A stretch of 64,000 bases of DNA from Anadara kagoshimensis (GCA_021292105.1 CM037869.1:31001508-31065507), one strand, 5' to 3'; numbered from the stretch's first letter, positions 10,652 to 22,200 are shown. The notes: generated by a model not told the origin, from the sequence alone. Numbers and translations: made by a program.

Positions 10652-13600
10652 CACCATAAGTTATAACATTCACAATCGAAGGGTTATAAAATCTGTAGGC
10701 TGCCTGGCAAAATCATGCAAATCAATTTTGCAACCAGTATATTCTCCAAGGAGTTATTCAACTACATGTATAATGAGCAGCTAGATTACTAGAGTAATTA
10801 GCAAGTGAGTGATAACATAAATTTTACAAATATGCCAGATTTGAAACAAGTGTATTTGTAGTGTTATTGACTGTCCAGTTGTGTATGTTTGGGTGTGTGG
10901 CTATTTATTCAGTAAAAATATTATATATATATACACATGTCACAACTGTGTGGGTTTGGATAAATGACTTGTGAAATTCAAATTATTTCAAATTATTTCA
11001 AAACAAATAATATATAGTATATAAAATTATATATTCACAAAGTATATATGTGGCAATAAAATTTCTAGTACAGTACTGTACACACAAAATGTTCACATGT
11101 CCAGACACTGTCTATATACATGCACAAATCACATGTCCATAACATCCATTACATTTTTATTGTTCATGGCACATAAGGGCTACCATAGACTTATCATGAT
11201 GATATACACATCACCATGGTACAAAAACACAAACAGTATTTATTCACAGAAACACTGGAAACATCAGAAAAATACATTTAACACCCTCCAGCTATTCACT
11301 ATATGTAACTATCACTTGCTATATGAAACATGTACACATAATGTTCATACACTGACACCTCTGAATATAGTATGAAAATCTTGTACTATCACTAACTGGT
11401 CAGTGATTTTAGTCAATGCAAATCTTCACACCAATTGTCTTCCACACAGGAATTATAATATTACCACACAGATACCCCATTGGTGTAAAATGTCTGAACC
11501 ACACAGGTACAAAATACGTTCACCACACAAATGTAAATGTTTTAACCACACAGGTTCAAATATATATAAATTTAGAGTCACACAGGCAAAATATTAAACT
11601 CAAATTTAAAAATGTCGGACTATTCTCTCTCAAAAAATGACCATCCACACATGGCCTTTTCAGCACATGGTCTGCTACCAACTCTCACCCCACATCATGG
11701 ACAGGTAAAATTGACCATATCAGGTAATTAATTTGCATAAAGTCTTGCACAATAATGACCAGCTGGCAGTAGAACTACACCTGTTTCTCTACTACCCTCA
11801 CCTACATCTACCCAGATTAAATACAATAACAACACACATTGCACATATGTATGGATCTGTTTCAAAAGTCAACACCACCCCCTTTGCACGCTTTGGAAAC
11901 CAATACTTGTGGAGAAAAAGAAGATTGTTTTACTTTGAACTTTTTTGTTTTGTTTTGTTTTTATATGGTTCAGTCATGTTTATGATATGTGGTAAACATA
12001 TGATGTCTCTCCCTTTCAGTCTTAAGGCAATGATAGACTATGCTGTAAGTCAATGCCATTTGAAAATATAGGTTTTTTGAAAACTCGCTATATACCCATA
12101 AGTAACTTTTTAGTATACAGATTTAATTTGAATTGGTTAATACTGGTTACATTTTGAATTTGAGACTTAACCAGCCAGTCTTGTACTATTCAGTTTTGGA
12201 TTTAGAAATTATTTTCCTCATTTGTTACTTTGAATTTATTCAGTATAGTTTTTACTTGCATAGTGAAAACAAAGAGAATTAGGCAATGTGTAAAGTGACA
12301 AGTTGAATAGGTGTTTGTTGACTTCTTAGTTTCTTAGGAGCAGAGATATATGTCTCTGTTAGGAGTGCAAGAACTAACCTTATAATTTTGGGAATTTTTT
12401 AATCGGTGGTCTCAAACTGGTTATTTAAGTGACATTATCTTTTGTTTTTCCCTTTTCAATGATTTTTATGGTTTGTTGCTGGTTGATTCAACTTGAATGT
12501 TGAAAATATAAGCTTTTCAGCTGCATGTATCCCATTATGTGGTGAGACCTCAAGCAAAAACATGTGTGTTACAAGATTGGTGTATTAAATCAACTTGCAT
12601 GACTCAGGTGGCCATGGCTTTGAAATATTTAGCCAATATCTGAGTATTGTATTGAGTGCTGTAACTGCTTTAAAAACACAGAAATCACTCTTGGAAATGA
12701 GGTTTAATATTTTAGCTAAAAGGAAATCATTTTAGGCCATGAAAGGCACCTTATTCCAGTCTAGCTGAAATATTAACATTAGACAACACCAAGCTTAACA
12801 CATTTCATTGGATATTTAAGCTAAATAATTTTAACGAATTTATTATTTCTTGTTATATTTAAACATAAACAGTTGACTGGCAAACCAGAATTTAAATTTT
12901 TAATCAAATAACTAAATTAGGGACAATATAATTTTTTTTCAGACATAAAATTTTGGAATATTGTATCTTCACTTTCAAGTCCTGGTTTAATTGACAAAAG
13001 CTTATCCAGCAAAACCTTAATGGTTATGTTAAAGTTATTGTTTAATAACATAATTGCATTTATCTGTAGAAAATTTAAGATTAGTTGTTGTCAATCTGGA
13101 GTACAAACTGAAATAGTATAGGCCTGTGACAAAGGTCAAGCCAAAGTTTATAAATATCATGTACTTGTTATGCTAATTAGTGTATGTATAGGCAATATTT
13201 TCAAAGTAAAATACACTCTGTCTTTGTCTTTGGAAGAATATTTCACTTGAAGCTCACTTTCAACTTTACTGATTTGGTGACCAGGTGATTAATATCAGCT
13301 TGTAATGACTGAAAACCACAAAGCAAAGGTTGCAACAGTTTAGAAGTGACAGGCCTTCAACAGCCCTGAGCCCTAAATCACATACCCTAAATAAACGGGT
13401 TTATCTATTGTTATTAATTCCACAAGTCAACTAACACTTATAATACACCGTACGTGGTCAATCAACATAGAATCTGTACATGTGGTTGTCGTATGGACTT
13501 TTAATTTGTGAAATGAACGATCGAAGCGGCATATTGCCGAGTTTTAACATGGAGACTGAAAGTAGGCCCTAAAATCCGGCAAATTCTATGAGAAGTCTGA

Positions 13601-14209
13601 CGAAAAACATGATAATTGTAACATAAACTTTCTTTATTTCAATCGTAAATACCATTCTGCGTCTTCTGTGTGTCCAGACTAAATATAGAACACAGCTAGG
13701 AAGCAGTACTTGCAAAATTTCTAGGTCAAATTAGATGGAAAATGGACCCGACCCGTACCCAAAATCCGGACTGACGGCGATTTTTTTCGCCTTTAAAACT
13801 TGGACACTTTTTGTGTAAAGAAAATTATTTGATGAATTATATATCAAATTCTACATTGCAAAAAAATCTTTCTTTTGATATAAAAATAATTCTGGTGCAC
13901 GCACCTTGTAATATATGGGAAGGAATCTTGTGAAGAACAATTTTTTGAATTTTAGTCATTGACTCGTTTTTATCTCTGAATAAAGATATTAAAATGTAAC
14001 CGGAATTGTTAAAAGTAGTTGTGAACGAGTTTCATATATTCTGATTTTTTATGTTATAACCCTGGTCATAACATCCGGTGATATATTGAACACAATTCCC
14101 GATATTGCCTCGTCCAAAGGTTCGCCATTTTTTGACCAATTATATTCCATTTTTGCAAGTTCACAAATTTTAATGATTCCCTACGCCAGCGGCTTTGGCG
14201 TTCCTACTG
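9867..14209. mobile_element. 4.3-kb TIR element, non-autonomous, 3-bp target duplication
   Basis: The left end reads CAGTAGGAACGCCAACCCGC and the right end is its near-exact reverse complement (GCGGCTTTGGCGTTCCTACTG at the final bases). AAA flanks both ends (9864-9866 and 14210-14212), and removing the element with one AAA restores the split MITE. Near each end a similar subterminal segment occurs in the same orientation, with ACTTGGACACTTTTTGTGTA at about 10175 and 13800. The interior has no recognisable transposase. It holds a GT/GA microsatellite at 10589-10650 and a region at 11430-11590 with scattered CACACAGG motifs. A 3-bp duplication suits several superfamilies (CACTA/EnSpm, Harbinger, others), so I leave it unassigned. 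Confidence 0.8.
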
Positions 14210-14232
14210 AAACAGGTTTGATTATAATTATA
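14210..14232. mobile_element. Right remnant of the split MITE
   Basis: AAACAGGTTTGATTATAATT continues the MITE interrupted at 9866. The first three bases are the second copy of the AAA target duplication. Confidence 0.75.
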
Positions 14233-14348
14233 ATAACAATGTGATTTAAGATCTAAAACAATTTAACATAATAAATAAACATGTTTTTTTCTATTTTGTT
14301 TTAAATTCCCTAAATAAATAAATTATTTATCTTCTAATTATTTTACAG

Positions 14349-14573
14349 ATCTAAATCGTATGGATGGTTACGCTATCAATATTACAAAATCACTCAATCC
14401 CTTAGAAACTTGGCAGTGCTACAAAGATACAGAAAATGGATGGCCTACAAGCTTAATATACTTGCATTTTTGTTCGGCCCTTGGACGATATATCACAGTT
14501 TCCAGGGAAAGGTCAACCCCAGATTCAAAAGGAGATAAAGCAATTATAAATCTTTGTGAAGTCCAAGTATACG
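14349..14573 (+). CDS. Copy B exon 3: second half of FTP domain 1
   Basis: Begins after TTTTACAG and ends before GTAAGG; 225 bases, phase 1 to 1. It reads YLNRMDGYAINIT, then ETWQCYKD, HFCSALGRYITVSRE and ends NLCEVQVYG. These are the expected C-terminal FTP signatures: R.(D/N)G..I.I, W.CY.D, C....GRY..(V/I), LCEV.VYG. With exon 2 the domain is about 143 residues, normal for the family. Spacing after the RxD of exon 2 is one residue shorter than in classical F-type lectins before the next basic residue. Confidence 0.88.
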
Positions 14574-15019
14574 GTAAGGTGTAGTGAAGGAAAATGTTAG
14601 AGACCAATATAAAATTTGAGATAACAACCCAAGAACTGAAAAATATATAATATTTCTGTATTTTGTTCTCATTATTTTCTTCTTTTAAATATTGTAATAG
14701 ATAAAAACAAATTGTGCATGAAATCATACTCATTGACAAAATTACGAGAAGTGCGGAAAAAATTATAAGATTAACGTTCTACAAAATTAAATAATATTTT
14801 TTTCCTTTATTCTTGAGCATATTTTTGTCAAACCGTTATTCAATAAAATTGATATCTTCAGGTTTTTAAGACAAAATGATTTCTCTGTATCAGTGAATGT
14901 AAAGCCTGGCATTGTTAGTATTCACTTTCCGTGTTTATTTTATCGCTATTGTTAACGCCAAAATTACTTTGATGATAAACTTGATTTTCACTGATAGAGA
15001 ATTATTTACCACAGAAATC

Positions 15020-15140
15020 ATTAACCGGCCTCACTTCCCTGGTTGGAGTTCACGTTTCTAACCTAACTTGTAAGTTCTAAAGTTTTTACTTTGTTTCTGG
15101 ATTGTGATTTGGACATGGATTAGTATGTTAGTTTTTGATT
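15020..15140 (+). repeat. ~290-bp dispersed repeat, 3' fragment
   Basis: Contains CGGCCTCACTTCCCTGG, GTTCACGTTTCTAACCTAAC, TTTTTACTTTG and GATTTGGACATGGATTAGTA in family order. Fuller copies lie at 35790-36080 and 38140-38415. Confidence 0.8.
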
Positions 15141-15448
15141 ATGAGATTAGTTAAGCTTCCATCTATTAAAACAACAATATTAGTCAAATTGCAAAGACAC
15201 AAAAGAGGATTACACGTATACTCATAGTTTAGGTTATACTATCTACACTTGACGGGAGTCATTCCCTATAATAAAACTGACTAGAACATTTTATGCAATA
15301 CTACAATTTCACCGCTTATGATTGTTATGGTTTCCTAAAATCATTTTTGCATAAGATTTTGTAGTGGTATGTTTGAAATTTATATTTGTAAAATCAAGGA
15401 CGAAAATCATAACATAACGTAATGGCTATTAATTTGTTTTATATCAAG

Positions 15449-15589
15449 GATGCCCGCAGGGTCGTTATGGATGGGGTCACTGTAATTATAACTGCAGTTT
15501 TGGTTGTCTCGACACAAGATGTGATCCAGATTATGGGTACTGCTACTGTAACATGAGTTGGAGATGGGGCATAAATGGAAAGTTTCTAA
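15449..15589 (+). CDS. Copy B exon 4: EGF-like repeat between the two FTP domains
   Basis: Follows TATATCAAG and ends before GTAAGC; 141 bases, phase 1 to 1. With the incoming G it reads GCPQGRYGWGHCNYNCSFGC and continues to GYCYCNMSWRWG. The CPxGRYGxxCxxxCxxGC spacing is that of the short EGF-like repeats of MEGF/Draper/SREC proteins. The final 'GxxC' half of the repeat has lost its Cys (INGKFL), so one disulfide may be missing or rearranged. Confidence 0.78.
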
Positions 15590-16354
15590 GTAAGCCACCG
15601 AGTGATATATTTGCCGCATGTTAACGACGGTCGGTGTATTATTTAACCATTGAACTGTCTAGAAATTGCGTTTATAGTGCCAAAACTCCCATTGTCGTGC
15701 AAACAGCATAACGCACGCTAGATACAATTCAATGGTTATATTTACATATTGCTTTTTTAAACAGCCAATCAATGACACCATGGATATAGGCGTAAGCAAG
15801 AGATCAGTGACGTCACATTAGCAAATATAATTAAAGTCCTATAACTTCATTTGGTCTCAGAAAGAATTTAATACAATCAAACATCACAAATGTACATTAC
15901 TACGAGTTAATGTTGATGATTTAAATTCTAAATTGACTTAAAGGAAAAGAATTGAAATAAACATTGCGATCTTTTTTTCAGAAGTACATGTGCAAAAAGG
16001 TCTATTGAAACAATTTGGCTGTTGATATTACCTACATTTAAATAAATTATTTTATGAATGGAAATTACGTCATTACCATGGTTCACGACACACAGCATGA
16101 CGTTATATCATAAACTAGGGAATACGACATTAAAACGGAACAACCATGGGTATATCGTTTGTTTTACTACCGTTAGCTCATTTCATGTTTCATATGATGA
16201 AAAACGCAGCTCACGATTGAATATGTAATATACTATTACCATTTACCTTATAATATAGATGTAGTAGGTATATTATGAAAATAATTAGCTTCAAATCGAA
16301 AAAAGGAATTTTTAAATGACATGCAAAACTTGGCAAAAGGGCCAATTACATATA

Positions 16355-16560
16355 AGTTCCTGTACTTCGGAATGTCGCCATAATTGCAATCCTAAGACAG
16401 ATAAATGTTTTGATGGATGCAAACTGCCATTTTATGGAACATTTTGTAATTTGACATGTCCTGCAAACTGTAAAAATACATTTTGTGAGAGCAACGGTAG
16501 ATGCATTGCTTGCAAACCAGTTTTTATGGTGACAAATGCGATTTTTACGCATGCCTGGTG
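16355..16560 (+). pseudogene. Relic EGF-like exon
   Basis: Reads SCTSECRHNCNPKTDKC, then FYGTFCNLTCPANCKN and CESNGRCIACKP: nearly two EGF-like repeats with normal Cys spacing. The frame then slips by one base around 16518; the +1 frame continues FYGDKCDFYACL. The only upstream AG that could act as acceptor gives the wrong phase and soon meets a stop, and no donor is evident. The frames of the flanking exons at 15449 and 19015 join correctly without it. I infer a decayed exon inside an intron. Confidence 0.65.
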
Positions 16561-16928
16561 TGGCTATATCAATGTGTTTTATGTAAATAAATAAGAAATT
16601 AATGTCCGTCGCTGCGATTCGGTATATAACGCCATCACGCTTTTTGACGATAATCATTAAATCAAGATGATCTGTCCGATATATATAAGGCCAGTACCTT
16701 GCTTATTTTTTCTGATCTCATATATAATTTACACACCGTTGAAATTAGAAATAAATGTAGATTTATAATTAATGATAACCCAATTTTCGAAAAATTGACC
16801 CATAAGTATGGTTTTCGCTTGACGCGTCACATATCCCTTTGTCGTTGACACTACCAACCGTTTGTCGTAAAGGGAATACAACAATAGGTTTTCTCGTACC
16901 TCGGACAGAAATAGCTCACGCAAGTGCT

Positions 16929-16985
16929 GTGATGTAAGAAATCCCAATCTTGGCAAAGCCTTGATTGGGATATATGTTACATCAC
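16929..16985. repeat. Inverted repeat / hairpin
   Basis: GTGATGTAAGAAATCCCAATC is mirrored by GATTGGGATATATGTTACATCAC across a spacer of about a dozen bases. Possibly the end of a small TIR element; boundaries not determined. Confidence 0.5.
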
Positions 16986-17019
16986 ATCACCCTCGACTGA
17001 GATGAACCGGTATCGGTGA

Positions 17020-17215
17020 CAAACAGGTGCCATATTTTATTATTATGTCCCAGGCGTCCTTCAGAAGACACCCTAAAGCGATGCTTCATGTCAGGGCATT
17101 TTTAGAACCTAAAATAATTCTTGCACATTGTCATGGGTGCAATATTTATTCTTGACAGTGATGTTAAACCCAATTTATTTAACCAACCAACCAATCAATC
17201 AACCAATCCATGACG
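17020..17215 (+). repeat. 3' part of a bivalve SINE/LINE-type repeat with CCAAT-rich tail
   Basis: GTCCTTCAGAAGACACCC leads to GACAGTGATGTTAAACCC and ends in a short-period tail (ACCAACCAACCAATCAATC). This 'gacgttaaac...ccaatcaatc' ending is common on molluscan SINEs. No tRNA-like head is visible here. Confidence 0.5.
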
Positions 17216-17434
17216 AGTACAACGTTGCCTACTAAACACCAGGGCTCGGTGACACAACGCCTTATTAACTAGGGTTAAACATTGATTAAACCATCTCTAG
17301 CAAATTATAAATCATAGCACTGATTATGATTTAATTCATTATAAGCCCTCGATATGCTTTATGCAATTGAACCCAGATATATGTTGCTAGGTAACAAAGT
17401 CGCAGTGAAGTTTGCACATCATATTCTCTTTGAT

Positions 17435-17720
17435 ACAAATTGATTTATTGATTGAATTGGGTTTAACGTCCAAGTCAGGAATGTTTCACTTATATCAAGA
17501 CGTCACCAGGTATAGGCAAAGTGGCAGAAATTTACACATTTGCAGGCGCTTAGGGCAATTTACAGACAGTGTTCCCTATTGCCGATTTTTTCACAAAAGT
17601 ACAGGCACTACGTATTTTTAAGTCTTTTCAGACTCGAAAGGAGGTCTAACCCACGACCTCCCACATTCAGCGAGAATTCTGCCAACTGAGCTACCGTAGT
17701 TGTAGTGGTTCATATACCAT
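17435..17720 (-). mobile_element. tRNA-derived SINE, minus orientation
   Basis: Read on the minus strand it starts with a tRNA-like head (ACTACGGTAGCTCAGTTGGC, the A-box region, then GGAGGTCGTGGGTTAGACCTC, a B-box-like stretch). It passes through a long body and ends near GTTAAACCCAATTCAATCAA. The head resembles those at 23985, 41262 and 58355. It is a repeat, not a tRNA gene: the cloverleaf is not kept. Confidence 0.7.
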
Positions 17721-17738
17721 GGAACTAATACTGATAGA

Positions 17739-17946
17739 CCCTAATGGGGTTTGCGGCTATACCATTTGAGCAATTTCCTTAACGTTGTGCGGAACGTTTT
17801 AGAAAGCGTCAACGTCATAAATCTCGGGAATGAGGTCGTTTTCGCGGAAAAAAACGTTATCTCATGCTATTCCATATCTCTTGGAAATAAGTGTTCCGCA
17901 TGAACAATAGAGGGCATCACGTGCTACAGCGGCGAAACCCATTAGG
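17739..17946. mobile_element. ~208-bp TIR element (MITE-like)
   Basis: Starts CCTAATGGGGTTTGCGGCT and ends AGCGGCGAAACCCATTAGG, an inverted pair with two differences. There is no coding capacity. Inner arms also carry AACGTT-type inverted motifs. Confidence 0.65.
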
Positions 17947-18602
17947 CTTTGAGCAACTTGGTCAAGATAAGTGAGTAAATTACAATACATGCCATATTGG
18001 CATTGATACAAATGGCAGCTAAGTATGTTGCTTTGGGTTTATAGATGAAAAATGCCACAAATAATTTGAAGACTGTTGAAAGGGATTATCAAACGTTACT
18101 CTAATCATAATCTCTTCAGCTACGTAGGTCTCATTAGAAAAATTATTCATTTAACACACACCCCTCCATTTTATATGAAACACGCTCAAGATTCAATGAT
18201 CAATGACATTTTTCTTCTTATCATTCAAGTGTAGTTAACAACTGTTATATAGGAATGATAACATTTACTTTACACACAAATCAAGACTAAATTAAAGTAC
18301 AGACAGTATTAATATTTTTATTATGCAATCCGTTATAATTGTAAATGTACTGAATTCCACGCTATCAAATTTTCGCGGTTTTGTACCTAAGACTTTATTC
18401 GCATTTATGTAATATACACGGATTTCTAAAAGTGGGTATAAGAGACAATATATATTATTTTTCGTGGATACAAAATTTAGCAGAAAGTTTGAGATTGCAA
18501 AATAAGCGAATAATTTACACCACCAATGAAACTACACTTACAGTATACATATTTCAAGAAGAATTTAGCATCAATAGAATTATAAAAAAGACAATATACA
18601 TG

Positions 18603-18735
18603 TATTGCCTTTGTGTGAGGGAGATATGAACATTTGTTCACCCGCAACATGTCATATATCCCCAGGGGAAGCCCGAGGGAAATATGACTTGTTAAGGGTA
18701 AAAAATGTTCATATCTCCCTCACACAAAGGCAATA
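18603..18735. mobile_element. 133-bp near-perfect palindrome
   Basis: The outer arm TATTGCCTTTGTGTGAGGGA, extending to about 18635, is mirrored exactly at 18702-18735. The inner part (TGTCATATATCCCC and AGGGAAATATGACT) is also inverted. It can fold end to end. Probably a foldback or MITE element; it lies about 280 bases upstream of the exon at 19015. Confidence 0.75.
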
Positions 18736-19014
18736 AATTAATTGACATGGCGTCACACGCGTGACAATAGTCAACATTTTGCATTTTTGTTTACTTTATC
18801 AAACTTATTGTGACCGTTTTTCTTAACCAAAGAGTTGTCAAAGGACATATGTACTCGTTTGGCAGGCAGCCGGTAGAAGACACATATGTCTGTTTGGCAA
18901 AAATCCTTTTACACGATACTAACATGCATCTTTATAAGTAACATTTAACATGTTTAATGAATGTTATCGAAGTACGTGGCGAAATACAAATTAACAACGG
19001 ATTTTTAATTACAG

Positions 19015-19239
19015 TGAATATAGCCAAAGAAAAAAGTGCAACTCAAAGTTCTAATCAAAACTCAGACTGGGTAGCGGATAAAGCGGTAGACGGCTTTACT
19101 AATAGAAATGGAATAGAAAGAGAAATGACTTGTAATTGTTGTTCTCATACACTTCACCAACAGAGAACAGCATGGTGGCAGGTTGATTTGAAAGTACCAA
19201 GTAGGGTAGAGATAGTAAAGATATTCTACAGGAAATTAA
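19015..19239 (+). CDS. Copy B exon 5: first half of FTP domain 2
   Basis: After AATTACAG; 225 bases, phase 1 to 1, donor GTAAAA. It reads VNIAKEKSATQSSNQNSDWV, then ADKAVDG, CNCCSHT, AWWQVDLK and VKIFYRK. FTP signatures are stronger than in domain 1 for CxHT and WWQVDL, but the NRxD motif reads YRKL, so the Asp is replaced. If copy B is really two genes, this would be the first domain of the second one. No separate signal-peptide exon was found between 15590 and 19014. Confidence 0.86.
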
Positions 19240-19251
19240 GTAAAATAAAGA

Positions 19252-19253
<2 letters not shown>

Positions 19254-19294
<41 letters not shown>

Positions 19295-19337
19295 GTCTCT
19301 CTCTCTCTCTCTATCTATCTATCTCTCTCTCTCTCTC
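19254..19337. repeat. (CT)n microsatellite
   Basis: A long CT tract with GTCT and ATCT interruptions begins about 15 bases after the exon 5 donor. Its length is likely variable. Confidence 0.95.
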
Positions 19338-19460
19338 ATTATTTTTGGTAATTGTCGTTTTATCTAACGTAGCTTTGTCATTGTTGTGCCGTTTTGGTTG
19401 CAATGAATGATAATTAAGAACATGATTCAGCTACAAACGTCTATTTCCGATGCAAAAATG

Positions 19461-19580
19461 TACAATCAAACCTATCTACAAAGGCTACCCAAGGGAACCA
19501 GTAAAAGTGGCCTTTATGGCAGATGGGCTTTATATACAATTACAAATCATATGAATAAAGAACAACTGGGATACAATTCA
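19461..19580. mobile_element. MITE (TACAGTCnAACCTG family), partial
   Basis: TACAATCAAACCTATCTAC, GTGGCCTTTATGG and AATAAAGAACAACTGGGATA match the left two-thirds of the complete copy at 44454-44628. The right end is missing. Lies in the intron between the two halves of FTP domain 2. Confidence 0.7.
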
Positions 19581-19843
19581 ACAGTGCTTTTTCTGCTGAT
19601 GATTAGTATTAACATATGTTTCAAAACAAGATTTGAAACAACGACAGTTTTGTCGAGTTCTAAATTTTGGTCCATACTTTATTAACCACAAAAAATTCAA
19701 TTCAATTCTTACTTAGACCTGATAGAGAGAATCTAAAAATATTTTATAGGTTTTTGATGGTTCTTGTTTCTGAAAATTTGCGATTAAATACTGTTGATAC
19801 TTAATATTGTTAAGTAGGTGTTTATTTTTTTATTCTACTGTAG

Positions 19844-20074
19844 ATACTCAAAGATTTGCAGGTTTTAGTTTATACTTGAGTAATATCACAGGACGTCGTG
19901 AATGGCTTTGTTACAAAGATAGTGGGCCCAATCTTCCGGACCCTATCCAACATATCTACTGTCCCCATACAGCTAGATATGTCTACATATACAACGAACG
20001 ACTTCCCGGTCATCAATATCCAGGTGATTATTCCGACGACGCAGTATTGGAAATCTGCGAAGTAGAGGTATATG
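19844..20074 (+). CDS. Copy B exon 6: second half of FTP domain 2
   Basis: Follows TTCTACTGTAG and ends before GTAAGT; 231 bases, phase 1 to 1. It reads NTQRFAGFSLYLSNITG, then EWLCYKD, CPHTARYVYIYNERLPG and ends ICEVEVYG. This completes an FTP domain of about 152 residues. An insertion rich in Tyr, Gly and Asp (GHQYPGDYSDDA) lies before the last strand, compared with a shorter loop in domain 1. Confidence 0.88.
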
Positions 20075-20696
20075 GTAAGTAATACTTTGTTTGATTATAC
20101 ATACAACTAAACAACATATTCCATCCTAGCTTTTGCATCTTTTTCAAGTTGAAAATTTTCTAATACCAAAAAATAAGCATCAAGCCACCTGCAAAGCAAT
20201 GCATTTATATGTATATGTATTAAACATTTTATGGTAACCAAACAGAAGAACATCTCCAATCGAGCCGGAGGTGATAATACTTTGGTAAAATTTATCTTGG
20301 TCAATTATTTTTCTCAAATCAACATCTAAAAAATATTGGATTTCCACAATCTTGATCCAAGCACTATTACTGAGGAATTTCATTCTTAAAACATATTTAG
20401 TGATACATGTAGCTATAGTTTGTTTGTTCAATAACGAGTAATTGATGCGTTCACAATTTTTTGCTTTAACCAATTAAATTTCTCAAATCGTTTATAGTGA
20501 ATAAAACTTATCATGGCAATGATATTTATATGTGTCCCCTATCAATTAATTAGCGCTTGATGTAAACAATCTTGTTAAAATTAAAAAGAAACATACTAAT
20601 TTATTTCCAAATCATAATCGCCCCCCCCCCAAAAAAAAAAAAAAAAAAAACTATGAAACTTGCAAACCATGTTAAACACAAGAACAACTCCCTTCT

Positions 20697-20855
20697 TTAG
20701 GTGTCTTTAAGGAATCCTTAAAGATCCTTAATGATCTTTAAGGTCTCCTTAAGGACATATTTAAGGATCTTTAAGGCTTCCTTACAAATTCTTAATGGAA
20801 CTGAAATTTTAAGGATCTTTAATGCGGCTTTAAGGATCTTTAAGGATCATCCTTA
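20697..20855. repeat. Dense AAGGATC/TTTAAGG short-motif array
   Basis: About a dozen copies of variants of TCTTTAAGGATC, in both orientations, occur in 160 bases with irregular 10-20 base spacing. A C-run followed by an A-run of about 20 lies just before it (20621-20650). It is neither a simple microsatellite nor a clean tandem repeat. No function is known to me. Confidence 0.75.
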
Positions 20856-20942
20856 CATACACGTGTACTTAAATGATATAATGGTGTTTTTTTAACCATC
20901 CTGAATTGGCTACGGATGCACCATTATTTTTGTTTCATTTAC

Positions 20943-20948
20943 ATGTAT

Positions 20949-20991
<43 letters not shown>

Positions 20992-22200
20992 TTCCAGAGA
21001 CATATCTCTGTTCATTCAGATGATATATATTACACAAAAATCATTGGAGAAAAACACACGATCAAAAATAAATGTCCGGTAATAAAATTTCATGATTGTT
21101 TTTAAATTAATTCATTTATTTATTAATTTATTTATTTGTTTTTATTCATAATCTAACCTGCTCCGAATATTATGTCTCAGCTATAAATTGATTCAATGTA
21201 CAACTTCTTATTTATTTATTTATTCATTAAACTAAAAAAAGTGTAGTTTTGACTATTTATCATTACGGAATTATGCCCATAGGTAATTAGCAGATCATGG
21301 TGCCTAATTGATGATCATCAACATAAAACCGGTATCTCATCAACACCTTACTTAACTAATTGATAACAGAAACAAATTCAAAACTTAATTTAACCAGACG
21401 ATACTATATTCTACCTGAAAAATCTACCATATGTTGTTAATCTCTTCAATTACCTAGATGGATTTGAATTTTAATGGAATCTGATGATTAATCGACGTGA
21501 GTAGTGATGTTAGAGATACTTTAAATACTTTTTACCAATTGTTATTTGTGTGTAAATAAATAAATATTTTTAAAAACTGCAAAAAATATATGAAATATGA
21601 GAGAGAGAGAGAGAGAGAGGGCAGAGCGAAGACTTGTACATCATCAGTTTTCAAACTACCATTATCTGATATTTCTTATTTCATGACCCTGAAATGTACA
21701 TTCATATAAATAAATAAATGACAAATAATAAATAAATAAATAAATAATCATATAAATAAAAAAATAAATAAATTATATAATTAATTAATTAATTAATTAA
21801 TAAATTATATAAATAAATAAATGCATCAATAAATAATTAAATAAATAATCATATAAATAAATAAATAAAAAATTAATTATTAAATAAATAAATATTTTTA
21901 AAAACTTTAATAATTATATGAAATATTAGAGAGAGAGAGAGAGAGGGAAAGAGAGAAAGGGCAGAGCAAAGACTAGTACATCATCAGTTTTTAACTACTA
22001 TTATCTGATATTCTTATTTCATGACCTTGAAATGTGCATTCATAAAAATAAATAAATAATTAAATAAATAAATAAATAAATAAAAAATAATCATATAAAT
22101 CAATAAATTAATTAATTAATAAATAAATAATAAAATAAATGAATAAATAAATAATTATATAAATAAATAAATAATCATATAAATAAATAAAAAAATAACT
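20943..22200. repeat. ATTT/AAAT microsatellite block with a ~319-bp internal duplication
   Basis: (ATTT)n at 20947-20993 and long (AAAT)n tracts at 21705-21900 and 22030-22195 dominate. Two related segments, about 21568-21720 and 21887-22050, share a GA tract, GGGCAGAGC(G/A)AAGACT and CATTATCTGATAT-like sequence. The block was therefore duplicated with its microsatellites. Non-coding, in the intron after exon 6. Confidence 0.8.

Noticed and set aside
10578-10784. Open frame starting with Cys-Val repeats
   Set aside because: It is the translation of a (GT)n/(GA)n microsatellite inside the 4.3-kb element.
11733-12071. 112-codon frame inside the 4.3-kb element
   Set aside because: No recognisable domain; AT-biased; no homologous frame at any other place in the window. 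Kept only as a caution, since captured host sequence cannot be excluded.
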